A stretch of 64,000 bases of DNA from Euphorbia lathyris (Eukaryota; Streptophyta; Magnoliopsida; Malpighiales; Euphorbiaceae), in contig NC_088914.1 of the NCBI RefSeq assembly GCF_963576675.1, forward strand, positions 16,037,001 through 16,101,000, written 5' to 3'. A program made the position numbers and the translations under genes. The notes beneath the pieces are model-generated. The model was not told the DNA's origin. It did no database searches and worked only from the letters and a program-made list of their open reading frames with translations. Within the stretch, counting starts at the first letter, position 1, and each line of letters begins with the position of its first letter. Positions 41,865-53,930 of the stretch are shown here, in pieces.

Positions 41865-42753
41865 AAGAGATATAAAAAGTAAAGTAAAGACAAAAAAATT
41901 AAAAAAAAACACTTTGAAATTCCAATCTTATATTTTATATAAAGAAATATAATTTTTTTTAATAAGATTATATAGGAAATGCTGAAATATAAAAAGTTAA
42001 AATATTGAATTTAAAAATTTCAATATTAAGATTTCGTAATATCCTGAGTTTCATGTTAAGATTTTATGAAATCTTAACATTTAATATTTTTACATGACAC
42101 AACTATAAATATTATATTTGCATTTTATGCATTTCTATTTCTATTAGGATTTCACAGTATCCTGAGTTTCATGTTAAAATTTTATAAAATCTTGCATTTA
42201 ATATTTTTCCATGGCACTACTATAAATATCATATTTACACTCTCTCCCGTTCTATTTCTATTGGATTTCAAATTTCAGACTAAATTTACTCATGACAATT
42301 CGCTGTTTACTCTGTTGATAAGGTAAATCTTCTTCTTCATAGATAGTCTCTTTTCTCTTCCATTTTGTAAACCGGTCTCTGAATTTCTCTTAATCATTGT
42401 TGTTAGAATAGTACGATTCACGATTCGAATCGTACGATCCGAGTCGAGTTGGCTCCATTTTGAGCCGACTCTATAAGTAGAATCAGAATCATCAAGAATC
42501 AATGGTGAATTGGATGGCTTGGTGGTGAATTGTCTGAGTCAGTCGATTCTACCGATTCATGCATTAAGAGAACAAAAATGGCAGCAATTAAGAGTTTTGG
42601 AATTTGTATAGTTCATTAAAGGCAGGATTCATGAATTGCTTTTGGTGCGCCACATAGGAGAAAAAAAATGGCACCAATTAAGAATTTTGGAATCTGTACA
42701 GTTCAATGACTTTTGGTGCGCAACATGTAAGCACCTGGGTTTAAACTTTTGAG
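41862..42753. other. AT-rich spacer, no gene seen
   Basis: Contains a duplicated phrase (TTTCATGTTAAGATTTTA near 42050 and TTTCATGTTAAAATTTTA near 42167). At 42413-42450 lies a cluster of GATTCGAATCGTACGATCCG-like palindromes, with a similar cluster at 63890-63960. No ORF of note. Confidence 0.5.
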
Positions 42754-43173
42754 TTGTTGTGACTTTTCAAAGTACAATTACATACATACAAATACAAAGA
42801 CCCTTTGCATAATAAAGACAAATTAATTGCATATTTTTTTTTTTTATCGAACTTTCTTCTTCTTTTCCATGATAGAGCACTTATAATTACATCTTCAACT
42901 AAGTTGTAACATCATCAACACATTAATATAATTCCATTGATGATGAATGATTTGTGGATTAGTTTTATTTAGGAGTGCATTAAATTTGAATTTAAATTTT
43001 AAGTACTTAGTTTATATGTTTTTTTATATAAATTAAAATTTCATTTTTGGACTAATATTTCAAGTTCAACATAGTAAAATTTTGTGTTGTTGTGACTTTT
43101 CAAAGTACAATTACATACATATAAATACAAAGACCCTTAGCCTAATAAAGACAGATTAATTTCATATATTTTT
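42754..43173. repeat. Host 333-bp tandem duplication interrupted by G2
   Basis: GACTTTTCAAAGTACAATTA occurs at 42761 and 43094. Copy B breaks at its poly-T tract (43169-43173), where G2 begins, and resumes after G2 at 63630 with TTTATCGAACTTT, CTTATAATTACATC and GATGATGAATGATTT, matching copy A from about 42838. Confidence 0.88.
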
Positions 43174-43471
43174 TGATTCGGATTATGACACTAAGGCCCA
43201 GGGGCGGCCCATCATGCGACCAAGTGGCAGATGGCCCCCAGGCCCAGGACTGTCCGGTATAAATAACCCATTCAAGGAGGAAGGGGGGGGGGAACTCTTT
43301 CTTATTTTTCTCTACTTCATTCACACTAGCCTAAAAAGCTCTCTAAGAATAACTAACTGTCTTAATCTTCGGAGTATCCGCAGGGACCGATCCCCGCGCA
43401 GAGCCGGCCCACGAGAAGAGCAATATCTCCCCGACGGAGCCCTGGATCACTATTCCGCATTCCCAGATTAT
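43174..43471 (+). repeat. 5' LTR of G2
   Basis: TATAAATA at 43258-43265, a short G-run near 43283, and blocks shared with the G1 LTR (CTAACTGTCTT, CAGGGACCG then TCCCCGC). It is followed by TTTGGTGCGGTGAGC, the putative primer site also seen in G1. Confidence 0.92.
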
Positions 43472-43519
43472 TTGGTGCGGTGAGCGTGGAACTCAAGTGA
43501 CTTCGGAGCTTCAAACAGA

Positions 43520-44451
43520 ATGCAGACCCCCACTGAATCGGCCCCGGCGACAGTACCCGAAACGGGAGCAACTAGCTCCATGACGCACGCCGAGCGTTCG
43601 ACCCCGAACATTCCAATTTCCCCCAGAAACCTAGGACCGCTGATGGAGGAGGTGAGCCCTGAAGAAGAGGAGACCTACAACACCACTCAACTCCTCAGTG
43701 CAATCCAAGGTTTTCAGACAACCCAGGCGATACATACGGCGGCCCAAATGAAGATCATAGATCAACAAAGGAGTTTGCAGGAGGAGAACGCCAAAATCTG
43801 GCAATACCTCAAGGAGGCGGCGGAATTACAAAAAGAAGGAGCTCCGCCAGTGGAGGCCGTGGTGCCATTGATCATCGCGGGAAGTGGAGCCGGGGCCGTT
43901 ATGGCCGGAGAAGGTAGAGCGCGGCGCGAGGAAACCTCAGCCGCGAGTTGCGAGGATTTGTTGGAGCTGAAAATCCAGCGCTTCCTTGATAAAAGGGCCC
44001 TCAGGGGCGTAATGGGAGGGAGCATCACGTCCAGCAAAACGCCGCTGGTGCAGAGGATCATCGAGACGAGGTTCCCACGCGACTAGAAGGCTCCCCGACT
44101 GTCCCAATACACGGGGACCGAGGATCCAAACGATCACGTGGCCTCATTCATGAGCACCATTAACTTATACTCGAAGGACGAGGACATCATGTGCAAGGTC
44201 TTTCCGACCACGCTTTCGTCTAGTGCGCAAGAGTGGTATCGAGGACTTGCTCCAGAATCAATTGACTCTTTTGATCTCTTAAAAGATCTTTTCCTCTCCC
44301 GTTTTGCTGCGGCGGCAAAAGTTAAGAAGATCAGTTCAGACCTCAACGGGCTCAAGCAGCGAGCGACTGAGCCTCTGCGCAACTTCCTCTCGAGGTTTCA
44401 CCATATGGCCTCGCAGGTTAAGGGCCTCAACCTGGAGGTGGCTCACGACGC
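43520..44451 (+). pseudogene. Gag N-terminal part of G2
   Basis: Starts MQTPTESAPATVP; contains EETYNTTQLLSAIQGFQTT, RSLQEENAKIWQYLKEAAE and VQRIIETRFPRD. TAG at 44084-44086 replaces the Trp present in G1. The frame continues ASFMSTINLYSKDEDIMCKV, EWYRGLAPESIDSFDLLKD to LNLEVAHDA, where the copia element interrupts at the duplicated GACGC. The rest of Gag resumes at 53931. Confidence 0.9.
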
Positions 44452-46314
44452 TGTTGGGGTTTAGTGTCCTATAGACAATTGTTGTAGGATACAAACTTAA
44501 TGTGAATGAATTGTTCTTTATATCATTTGTTTTAATGAGATATATGTTTTATAACTATATAAAGGCAATCCCTTTTAAGCACTAAATAAAGTCTAATAAA
44601 AGGAAATCCGCAAGTTTGTTTAAAGTGATTATAAAGTGTTCATACAAGCATGAAGTGAGACAAAACTTTATAATAAACTAATAAACTTAAAACCACCCCA
44701 AGTCAAGTGATATGTTTAGGATTGATATATCACTATTGAGACTTGTATGTAACAATGTCTTCTGTCCGACAGAAAGCTGATCTCACAAGCTTCATATATA
44801 TAGATATCTGGACAGTTACATAGATCCGATGAAACGTCGTTCATTAGGATTGGGGATCCGATTTGAGATAACAGGATGGGTAGATTCATCCTTGTCACCT
44901 GTTCATCTCATTGGTATTAATAGGTATAAGTAATCCTCAGACTCAAAGGAATGTTAATTGGTCATCCTAAATTACTGAATGTGAGACTTTGATCCTGTGG
45001 TCCCACGATCCTTAACAGAGATGACTCTGGGGTGTGAACTGCAAAGGTTGGGTGTCACAGGAAGTAATGTCAGGGTAGTTATACATTGCATTGAGCATTT
45101 GTCACTCTCGATTAATGGGAGATATATCCAAGGATCGCTTATGGAAGACTCGACTCTAAATCCTTGCAAGGTGATAGCTTAAGACTTGAAATACAGATTT
45201 CACTTAACCTATCTATTTGAGTTGACTCGGCCTGAACAAGTAAAATGAACGTCTCGCTATATGTGACTTGACATCACCCATAGTCATAAGATTCAGTTCA
45301 AGGATATAGATGATAAAGGATCGAATTATACTGTAACTAATACGGAAGGGTTAACGACAGAATCAACCTGTCTTCTTAACGGACTCTGGGGGAATGATTA
45401 CAGACTTGCCAATAACATACTCAGTACATCATTCCGTTATGCAAGGATTAAATATAATTCTTGAAGAAATTAATTTAATAGTTGCATACGGCCAGAAGTA
45501 GTAAGAACCTAATGGATCACACATAAGACTTGGAACCAAAAGAGAGATGGATGTCATTAATAGATGGAAGCCCAAATGAGCCCAGTAAAGCCCATTTAAT
45601 TAGGGGGGCCGAAATTTGTATATAATAAGTTAGGAATTATTTTAATTCCCTTAATCCTAATTTGATTAGGTTTGTGAATTAAATTAATTAAGTGAGATAA
45701 TTAAATTAGGAGTTTTAATTAGATTAATATACTCCTATTATTATCCAATTAGGTTATTTATTATTATCCCAAATATATTAGATATATTATAAGATAATAA
45801 TTAGGAATCCTATTCCGAATTGAATTCCTATTAAGTAACATATTCCTATCTAACTAGGGTTTAGATACAAGTTATTATATATACCCCCCTAATGTGTGAA
45901 TTTTGACCAAGCCATACTACTCCCCTCTATGTGATTTTCGAAACCTACATTAAGAGAGAGAAAGTGAATTCGCATCCCCAAGTTCGTGGACAAGAATTCA
46001 TACGGCTTCTGTCAATTGATTAATTTCATTCATCTCCTTTTCTCTTTGATCTTGTGTTGGTTAATTAGAGGCAATCTATTTTGGTTGCATCTCATAAGGG
46101 TTGATTCCATCTTAACCTCACCGTGTTATACTTCGTGGTTGGAATCTCGGAGAAGAATTATGGGCGCTTTTTTAACAACGGTAGATTGTTCATCAAAAGG
46201 TATTCCTTCTTATCCCTCTTTATATGAAATAACGATTAACGGATCCTATGGTTAAAAGGAAGTAGGCTAAAATTTTTATATTTCCGCTGCTACACCTTAG
46301 CCTAATTTCCAACA
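44452..46314 (+). repeat. 5' LTR of the copia element
   Basis: 1,863 bp, same length as its partner. Contains TTATATATACCCCCC near 45874, a likely core promoter, and ends TTTCCAACA directly before the primer site. Confidence 0.95.
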
Positions 46315-46315
46315 G

Positions 46316-46330
46316 TGGTATCAGAGCCAT
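46316..46330 (+). other. Copia primer binding site (initiator tRNA-Met)
   Basis: TGGTATCAGAGCCAT one base after the LTR; standard for plant copia elements. Confidence 0.93.
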
Positions 46331-46627
46331 CGTTAAATCCGTTATTTCATATATGAAAATTTAGAAGTTTTTCAATAGGATTGAATAAATATTTATGGTA
46401 CAAATTGTTTGATTAATTAATTCTAAAGATAAATAAATTTTAGTTAATTGTTAATTAAAATTGATTATGCGTATGTTCCCAATTATTTCGGTTGATAATC
46501 ATTGTAACAAAATCTATTTGTTTTATAGTTAGGTTAATAAAATTAGTTTTATTAATTCTAAAAGATAAAACGGAAATCTATTGTAGTTTTTCCTATTTCT
46601 GAAAATCGTTTTTAAAATCGTTTTAAA

Positions 46628-46629
<2 letters not shown>

Positions 46630-46680
<51 letters not shown>
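46630..46680. repeat. (TA)n tract in the copia leader
   Basis: Interrupted TA repeats; a second tract lies at about 46851-46878. They bracket the GC-rich hairpin block. Confidence 0.9.
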
Positions 46681-46682
<2 letters not shown>

Positions 46683-46714
46683 TAAAAAAAAATAAAAAAA
46701 ATAAAATACGACAG

Positions 46715-46809
46715 CGGCTCGGGTCGCGCCTCACGGCGCGACCAGCCGCGTGCGCAGCCGCGGGGCTGCTGCCAAACGGCAGCAGCCCAGTTTCGGGCCC
46801 CGGCCCGAA
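46715..46809 (+). promoter_or_regulatory. Three adjacent GC-rich hairpins in the copia leader
   Basis: Hairpin 1: CGGCT-[CG]-GGTCGCGCC, loop TCAC, GGCGCGACC-AGCCG (46715-46748). Hairpin 2: GGGCTGCTGCC, loop AAAC, GGCAGCAGCCC (46763-46788). Hairpin 3: TTCGGGC, loop CCCG, GCCCGAA (46792-46809). All stems are fully paired, apart from one 2-base bulge. They form a GC island in AT-rich leader, about 400 bases after the primer site, where packaging and dimerisation signals are expected. Function inferred. Confidence 0.7.
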
Positions 46810-46878
46810 TCCCATATGATTTTAATTGTTAAAATCGGCTTGTAAATAATTTATATATATATATATATATATATATAT

Positions 46879-48132
46879 GTTTCGGAAATCAATAGTTTCT
46901 GTTTTGATTATCGAATGAAAAATTCGTTTAAAAGTTTGTTTTTACCAAGTTGTAAATCAAAATATTAAATGAATTGAAATCAAAATAATCGGAACATGCA
47001 TAATCGACGTTTTATATGGTTATATTAATCTAAGGATTAATATAAAGATACGAAACGATAAGATGTAAAATTGGATGAAAGTTAATTTGACGAGTTAATG
47101 TGATTAACCTAAATATTACATAAAACGGTTATGTAATCAACCAATTAAATTTATTTAATTGAGTCTTTGCATGTTTGGAGTTATGGACATATTTGGACCC
47201 TCTTTTAGTCTTTTGGTATTTTTGAAATAGGGCCTGCACGTCCTGCCTTTCTACTATCTATTGTAATTTCTCCTCTCATCTAATTCCCTTCAATTCAGTT
47301 GAAGTTTTCTTATAGTAGTATAGAAATTAATATGTAATTTCAAGGCGCCATGGAAAAGACGGAGGACCTAAAGAGAAATATGTAATAGTTAGTATTTCCT
47401 TAGGTTTGGCCTTTTATTCCGTCTCTGGCTCAACGGAATAATTTAGATGATATGTCCATAACGCCAATGTATGTATGTATGTGTGTCTGATGTATGCTAA
47501 AGCAAATCAAGACTAAGTTAGAGTATGAGACTTAAATAAAAATCCCTCATTAAAAAGTTAAGTAAATAAGCAAGTTATTAAAATCGGTTGCCCCTCCCTA
47601 ATATTATAATTCAGCCGACAGTACTGGGGGCCTTTGGGTTGTTGGGTAAACTCAAGCTCGGGGTCTTATGGTAACACCTGGATTATCGAAAATCGTTCTT
47701 TCATGAATATGGGGTAATACTTAAATTAGAGTATGATAATTGGATGGGCAAACTCATGTTGTCATAAACTAATGGGCAAGATGGTTGGGATTAATATGAA
47801 TGACATATTAGTTACTAATGTGGTTAGTAACCCAATAACCTAGGAATCACATTCGAGATGTGATTGATTGCATGAATCTACCTAACAAATGGGACTAGCT
47901 TGTTGGCTAAAGTCAAGGCGAAATCTCAGGAGTTAGGATCCTAGCTCACTAAAGGATTTGTGAAATTCTTCGAATTAATATGGAGGGTTATTAATTTGGC
48001 AAAATAGTGGGAGCAATCTGAAATAAATTAAAAGGCCTATAATTTTAGATTGTTATACTTTAAAGCAAATGAATGACATACGTTTACTCTTTCTCACTCT
48101 CAGGTTTTGTTTAAACACACACTCTTAAAATC
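46879..48132 (+). other. Rest of copia 5' leader
   Basis: AT-rich, without a significant ORF. It ends just before the gag ATG at 48133. Confidence 0.7.
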
Positions 48133-49518
48133 ATGACTAAAACCAATCTGCAAAACATTCTTACCGATAACAAACTGAATGGTTCAAACTTCACCCACTG
48201 GTTTCGCAACCTCAAAATTGTTTTGAAGTTCGAGAAAATTGGGTATGTACTTGATACATCGATACCCCCTGTCCCTGAAGATGATGCTCCCATCGAGGAA
48301 ATTGATGCTTATCAGAAGCACAAGGCTGATGACGATCATGCCGGATGCATCATACTTGCATCGATGACATCGGAATTACAAAGGCAACATGAGGAGATGA
48401 ATGCCTATTCCATCATCATGCACCTAAAGGAATTGTTTGGGAAACAAACCAGGTGCGAACGCTACGAGATATCCAAGCTGTTATATCGTTGCAGGATGCA
48501 AGAGGGCACATCAGTCATGACACATTGTGTCAAGATGATTGGCTACATTACCAAACTTTCTAGTATTGGATTTGCGATGGATAACGAATTAAGTGTTGAC
48601 TTAATTCTTCAATCCCTCCCAGAAAGTTATTCACAGTTCATTATGAACTATCAGATGAATGAATTGCAAACCTCTCTTGAAGAGCTTGCAAACATGCTCA
48701 AGTCAGTTGAGCCCAATATGAAGAAAGACAAGACCATACCGGCTCTTGTAATTGAGGGATCGAAGAAAAGGAAAGGGAATTTTCCCAATCCTAAACATCC
48801 CAAGAAAGGTAAGAAAGCTGTGTCCAAGGGAAAGGAACCAAAGAAGCCCAAAAGAAAGTGCTACTATTGTGGTGACTTAGGGCATTGGAAGAGGGATTGC
48901 ATGGAGTACCTAATCTTCCACGAGAAGGAAAATAACGGTGCTTCAGCATCTGGTATGTTTTATATTGAAATAAATACAGTTTCACTGTCTGAATCTTGGG
49001 TACTTGATACCGGATATGGATCTCATATTTGTACAAATATGCAGGAACTAAAACAGACTAAGGAACTTAAGAAAGGAAGCATAAACTTGCGAGTTGGAAA
49101 TGGAGCAAGAGTTGCCGCCCTCGCAATTGGAGATTATGTTTTACCTTTGCCCTCTGGGCTTGTAATAGAATTAAGGAATTGTTTATACGTTCCTGAGATG
49201 TCTCGTAACATTATTTCTATTAGCCGTCTTGTTGACGACGGTTTTCATATTTCAATAAAGAACAATAGTTGCAATTTTTATAAAGATTCAATCTTTTATT
49301 TTTTAGGAATATCACAAAATGGGATTTATGTGTTAGATGATAAAACTCCTGTTTTTGCAATTGATACCAAAAGACATAAGATAGATAATTCAACTTACTT
49401 GTGGCATTGTCGTTTAGGCCATATAAACAAGACGCATGCTAAAGCTACATTCAGATGGGCTTATAGATCCAATCGATTCCGAATCATTGGAAACATGCGA
49501 ATCATGTTTAAAAGGTAA
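48133..49518 (+). pseudogene. Copia gag, protease and start of integrase
   Basis: Starts MTKTNLQNILTDNKLNGSNF. Gag capsid-like region (residues 10-215), lysine-rich linker, then zinc knuckle CYYCGDLGHWKRDC. The protease has WVLDTGYGSHIC (catalytic D-T-G) and LYVPEMSRNIISISRL. The GAG-pre-integrase begins YLWHCRLGHINK. A one-base shift near 49430-49440 moves the frame, so the last 24 codons here are out of frame and the true sequence continues in the next frame. Confidence 0.92.
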
Positions 49519-50854
49519 AATGACAAAGACACCCTTTAGCAATAAAGGTGAGCGTGTATCAGACACTCTAGGACTCATTCATTCAGATGTATGCGGTCCT
49601 ATGTCGGTCCAAGCAAGAGGAGGATTCAGATACTTCATAAGCTTCATAGATGACCATACTCTATATGGTTACATCTACTTGATGAGGCACAAATCAGAAG
49701 CTTTTGACAAGTTCAAATGCTTCAAGAATGAAGTGGAAAATCAATTAGGAAAGAAAATAAAGACGCTTCGATCCGATCGAGGTGGCGAATATCTTTCAGA
49801 TGATTTTCTGAATTATCTAACTGAATGTGGGATATGCTCACAATGGACACCTCCCTATACACCACAACACAATGGTGTATCCGAGAGGAGAAACCGTACC
49901 CTATTAGATATGGTACGATCCATGATGAGCATGGCCTTACTTCCAAAGTCGTTCTGGGGCTATGCCTTAGAAACTGCCCTCTTCACCCTAAACCGAGTAC
50001 CAACTAAATCCGCTAGTTCCACACCATATGAATTGTTCGTTGGTAGGAAACCTGTGTTCTCATTTATGAGAGTATGGGGTTGTTCAGCGTATGTCAAACG
50101 CATAGCGTCCGACAAATTAGATTCTAAATCTGATAAATGTTTCTTCATTGGATATCCCAAAGAAACCATGGGGTATTACTTCTATCATCCAGATGATCAG
50201 AAAGTAATAGTATCCAGATACGCAACCTTCTTAGAGAAAGAGTTTCTCGAAGAAACACAAAAGGGAAGCATGATTGAACTCGACGAAGTTCAAGAGGAAG
50301 AAACACCGACTGAAACAACAGAAGCGGTTGAGGTACCCGAAGAAGTCCCATTAGATGAGACTCCAGTGGCACCTATTCGTAGATCACGAAGAGTTCGTGA
50401 ACTCCCAGTTAGATATGGTTTTCTAGTGGGAGATGATAACGAGGTTCCCGTGTTAGACGACGAACCCGAAAACTACGAAGAGGCTCTTACTAGTCCAGAT
50501 TCTAAAGCATGGCTTGAAGCCATGGATTCTGAAATGGATTCCATGTATACTAACCAAGTTTGGACTTTGGTTGATCCACCCGAAGGGATAATTCCCATTG
50601 GGTGCAGGTGGATCTTCAAAAAGAAGACTGACATGGATGGAAAGGTTAGCACCTACAAGGCTAGGTTGGTAGCGAAAGGATATCGTCAGAAACAAGGTGT
50701 TGATTATGACGAAACCTTCTCTCCTGTTGCTATGTCCAAATCAATCAGAATCATGCTTGCAATTGCCGCTCATTTTGATTATGAGATTTGGCAAATGGAT
50801 GTGAAAACAGCTTTCCTAAATGGAAACCTGCTTGAGGATGTATACATGATGTAG
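49436..50854 (+). pseudogene. Copia integrase and N-terminal reverse transcriptase
   Basis: Continues from LHSDGLIDPID and CESCLKGKMTKTPF. The integrase core has HSDVCGPM, RSDRGGEYLS and the acidic end of HNGVSERRNRT (D-D-E). The RT starts AWLEAMDSEMDSM, NQVWTLVDPP and GCRWIFKKK, with KARLVAKGYRQKQGVDYDET and QMDVKTAFLNGNLLEDVYMM. It is terminated by TAG at 50852-50854, where one change would restore Gln before PEGF. Confidence 0.93.
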
Positions 50855-51686
50855 CCTGAAGGTTTCATATCGAAGGATGCAAACAAAGTTTGCAAACAAA
50901 GTTTGCAAACTTCAGAGATCCATTTATGGACTCAAGCAAGCATCGAGAAGCTGGAATAAGCGTTTTGACGAAATCATAAAACAATTTGGTTTCGAACAAA
51001 ATTGCGAAGAAGCTTGCATTTACAAGAAAGCAAGTGGGAGCTCTATAGCATTTCTCATACTATATGTGGACGATATATTGTTAATGGGAAATGACATTGC
51101 TCTATTACAGTCGGTGAAAGTATGGTTATCCGGTAACTTCTCAATGAAAGACCTTGGTGAAGCAGCTTATATACTTGGTATAAAGATCTATAGAGATAGA
51201 TCGCGAAGACTGCTTGGTCTTTCACAGGCTACATACATTGAAAAGGTGCTAAATCGGTTTAGCATGCTTGAATCGAAATGAGGTAACTTACCCATGGTAC
51301 ATGGAGTAAAGTTAAACAATCATCAATGTCCTAAAACTGATGATGACAAACGACGCATGGCTGTAGTCCCGTACGCCAGCGCGATCGGTTCGATTATGTA
51401 TGCTATGCTATGCACTAGACCTGACGTAGCGTTCGCGTTATCTGTAACGAGTCGTTACCAAGGGAATCCGGGAGACGAGCATTGGATTGCCGTCAAGAAC
51501 ATTCTTAAGTACTTGAGAAGGACTAAAGATATGTTCCTAGTGTACGGAGAAGGAGATCTGAAAATTGAAGGGTTTTCAGACGCTAGTCATCTCACAGATG
51601 AGAATGATTTTAAATCCCAATCAGGATACCTGTTTATCTTGAATGGGGGCGCGGTCAGTTGGAAAAGTTCCAAGCAGAAAGCGTAG
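50855..51686 (+). pseudogene. Copia reverse transcriptase, C-terminal part
   Basis: A 13-bp tandem duplication (50880-50892 and 50893-50905) shifts the frame. The next frame gives KLQRSIYGLKQASRSWN, the catalytic LYVDDILLMGND, and DLGEAAYILGIKI. TGA at 51279-51281 interrupts (an Arg CGA in a typical relative would become TGA by C-to-T change). Reading resumes with ASAIGSIMYAMLCTRPDVAF and SQSGYLFILNGGAVSWKSSK. Confidence 0.92.
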
Positions 51687-52048
51687 CTTTCTCTACGACC
51701 GAGTTAGAGTACATCGCTGCTGCGGAAGCAGCAAAGGAAGCAATTTGGATTAGAAAGTTCATTACAGAACTAGGTGTGGTGCCTGACATTGTCAATCCCA
51801 TTAATCTGTACTGTGATAACAATGGAGCCATTGCGCAAGCAAAGGAACCACGGTCTCATAATGCATCCAAGCACTACCTAAAGCGATACCACATCATTAG
51901 AGAGATTGTGGCTAGAGGAGATGTGAGAATAGAAAGAGTACCTACAGAGGACAACGTTGCAGATCCGTTGACAAAGCCTTTAACCCAGAAAGTACATGAT
52001 CGTCATTTAACTTCTACTGGGATAAGTTTTAGAAACAATTGGCTTTAG
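51659..52048 (+). pseudogene. Copia RNase H
   Basis: After loss of one base near 51681 the frame changes within SSKQK. Then FSTTELEYIAAAEAAKEAIW, CDNNGAIAQAKEP, HYLKRYHIIREIV and DNVADPLTKPL, the usual copia RNase H. It ends at a TAG, 15 bases before the 3' LTR, and the intervening purine-rich AAGTGGGAG is the likely polypurine tract. Confidence 0.92.
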
Positions 52049-52062
52049 TCCAAGTGGGAGTA

Positions 52063-53925
52063 TGTTGGGGTTTAGTGTCCTATAGACAATTGTTGCAGGA
52101 TACAAACTTAATGTGAATGAATTGTTCTTTATATCATTTGTTTTAATGAGATATATGTTTTATAACTATATAAAGGCAATCCCTTTTAAGCACTAAATAA
52201 AGTCTAATAAAAGGAAATCCGTAAGTTTGTTTAAAGTGATTATAAAGTGTTCATACAAGCATGAAGTGAGACAAAACTTTATAATAAACTAATAAACTTA
52301 AAACCACCCCAAGTCAAGTGATATGTTTAGGATTGATATATCACTGTTGAGACTTGTATGTAACAATGTCTTCTGTCCGACAGAAAGCTGATCTCACAAG
52401 CTTCATATATATAGATATCTGGACAGTTACATAGATCCGATGAAACGTCGTTCATTAGGATTGGGGATCCGATTTGAGATAACAGGATGGGTAGATTCAT
52501 CATTGTCACCTGTTCATCTCATTGGTATTAATAGGTATAAGTAATCCTCAGACTCAAAGGAATGTTAATTGGTCATCCTGAATTACTGAATATGAGACTT
52601 TGATCCTGTGGTCCCACGATCCTTAACAGAGATGACTTTGGGGTGTGAACTGCAAAGGTTGGGTGTCACAGGAAGTAATGTCAGGGTAGTTATACATTGC
52701 ATTGAGCATTTGTCACTCCCGATTAATGGGAGATATATCCAAGGATCGCTTGTGGAAGACTCGACTCTAAATCCTTGCAAGGTGATAGCTTAAGACTTGA
52801 AATACAGATTTCACTTAACCTATCTATTTGAGTTGACTCGGCCTGAACAAGTAAAATGAATGTCTCGCTATATGTGACTTGACATCACCCATAGTCATAA
52901 GATTCAGTTCAAGGATATAGTTGATAAAGGATCGAATTATACTGTAACTAATACGGAAGGGTTAACGACAGAATCAACCTGTCTTCTTAACGGACTCTGG
53001 GGGAATGATTACAGACTTGCCAATAACATACTCAGTACATCATTCCGTTATGCAAGGATTAAATATAATTCTTGAAGAAATTAATTTAATAGTTGCATAC
53101 GGCCAGAAGTAGTAAGAACCTAATGGATCACACATAAGACTTGGAACCAAAAGAGAGATGGATGTCATTAATAGATGGAAGCCCAAATGAGCCCAGTAAA
53201 GCCCATTTAATTAGGGGGGCCGAAATTTGTATATAATAAGTTAGGAATTATTTTAATTCCCTTAATCCTAATTTGATTAGGTTTGTGAATTAAATTAGTT
53301 AAGAGAGATAATTAAATTAGGAGTTTTAATTAGATTAATAAACTCCTATTATTATCCAAGTAGGTTATTTATTATTATCCCAAATATATTAGATATATTA
53401 TAAGATAATAATTAGGAATCCTATTCCGAATTGAATTCCTATTAAGTAACCTATTCCTATCTAACTAGGGTTTAGATACAAGTTATTATATATACCCCCA
53501 TAATGTGTGAATTTCGACCAAGCCATACTACTCCCCTCTATGTGATTTTCGAAACCTACATTAAGAGAGAGAAAGTGAATTCGCATCCCCAAGTTCGTGG
53601 ATAAGAATTCATACGACTTCTGTCAATTGATTAATTTCATTCATCTCCTTTTCTCTTTGATCTTGTGTTGGTTAATTAGAGGCAATCTATTTTGGTTGCA
53701 TCTCATAAGGGTTGATTCCATCTTAACCTCACCGTGTTATACTTCGTGGTTGGAATCTCGGAGAAGAATTGTGGGCGCTTCTTTAACAACGGTAGATTAT
53801 TCATCAAAAGGTATTCCTTCTTATCCCTCTTTATATGAAATAACGATTAACGGATCCTATGGTTAAAAGGAAGTAGGCTAAAATTTTTATATTTCCGTTG
53901 CTACACCTTAGCCTAATTTCCAACA
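52063..53925 (+). repeat. 3' LTR of the copia element
   Basis: 1,863 bp, partner of 44452-46314. Differences are almost all single-base substitutions. Confidence 0.95.
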
Positions 53926-53930
53926 GACGC

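Larger units (their letters stand above)
44452..53925 (+). mobile_element. Ty1/copia LTR retrotransposon nested in G2 gag (Angela/BARE-like)
   Basis: LTRs of 1,863 bp each (44452-46314 and 52063-53925), TGTTGGGG to CCAACA, flanked by the exact 5-bp duplication GACGC (44447-44451 and 53926-53930). Primer site TGGTATCAGAGCCA at 46316 is complementary to initiator tRNA-Met. A 1.8-kb leader precedes gag. Domain order gag, protease, integrase, RT, RNase H is copia-type. Long LTRs and a long leader fit the Angela/BARE lineage (inference). The LTRs differ at about two dozen positions by eye (near 1.3 percent). The coding region has at least three frame changes and two nonsense codons. Confidence 0.95.

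Noticed and set aside
43214..43483. 89-codon ORF
   Set aside because: Lies across the G2 LTR; non-coding promoter and leader sequence.
46612..46815. 67-codon minus-strand ORF in the copia leader
   Set aside because: Made of TA repeats and the GC hairpin block; no protein features.
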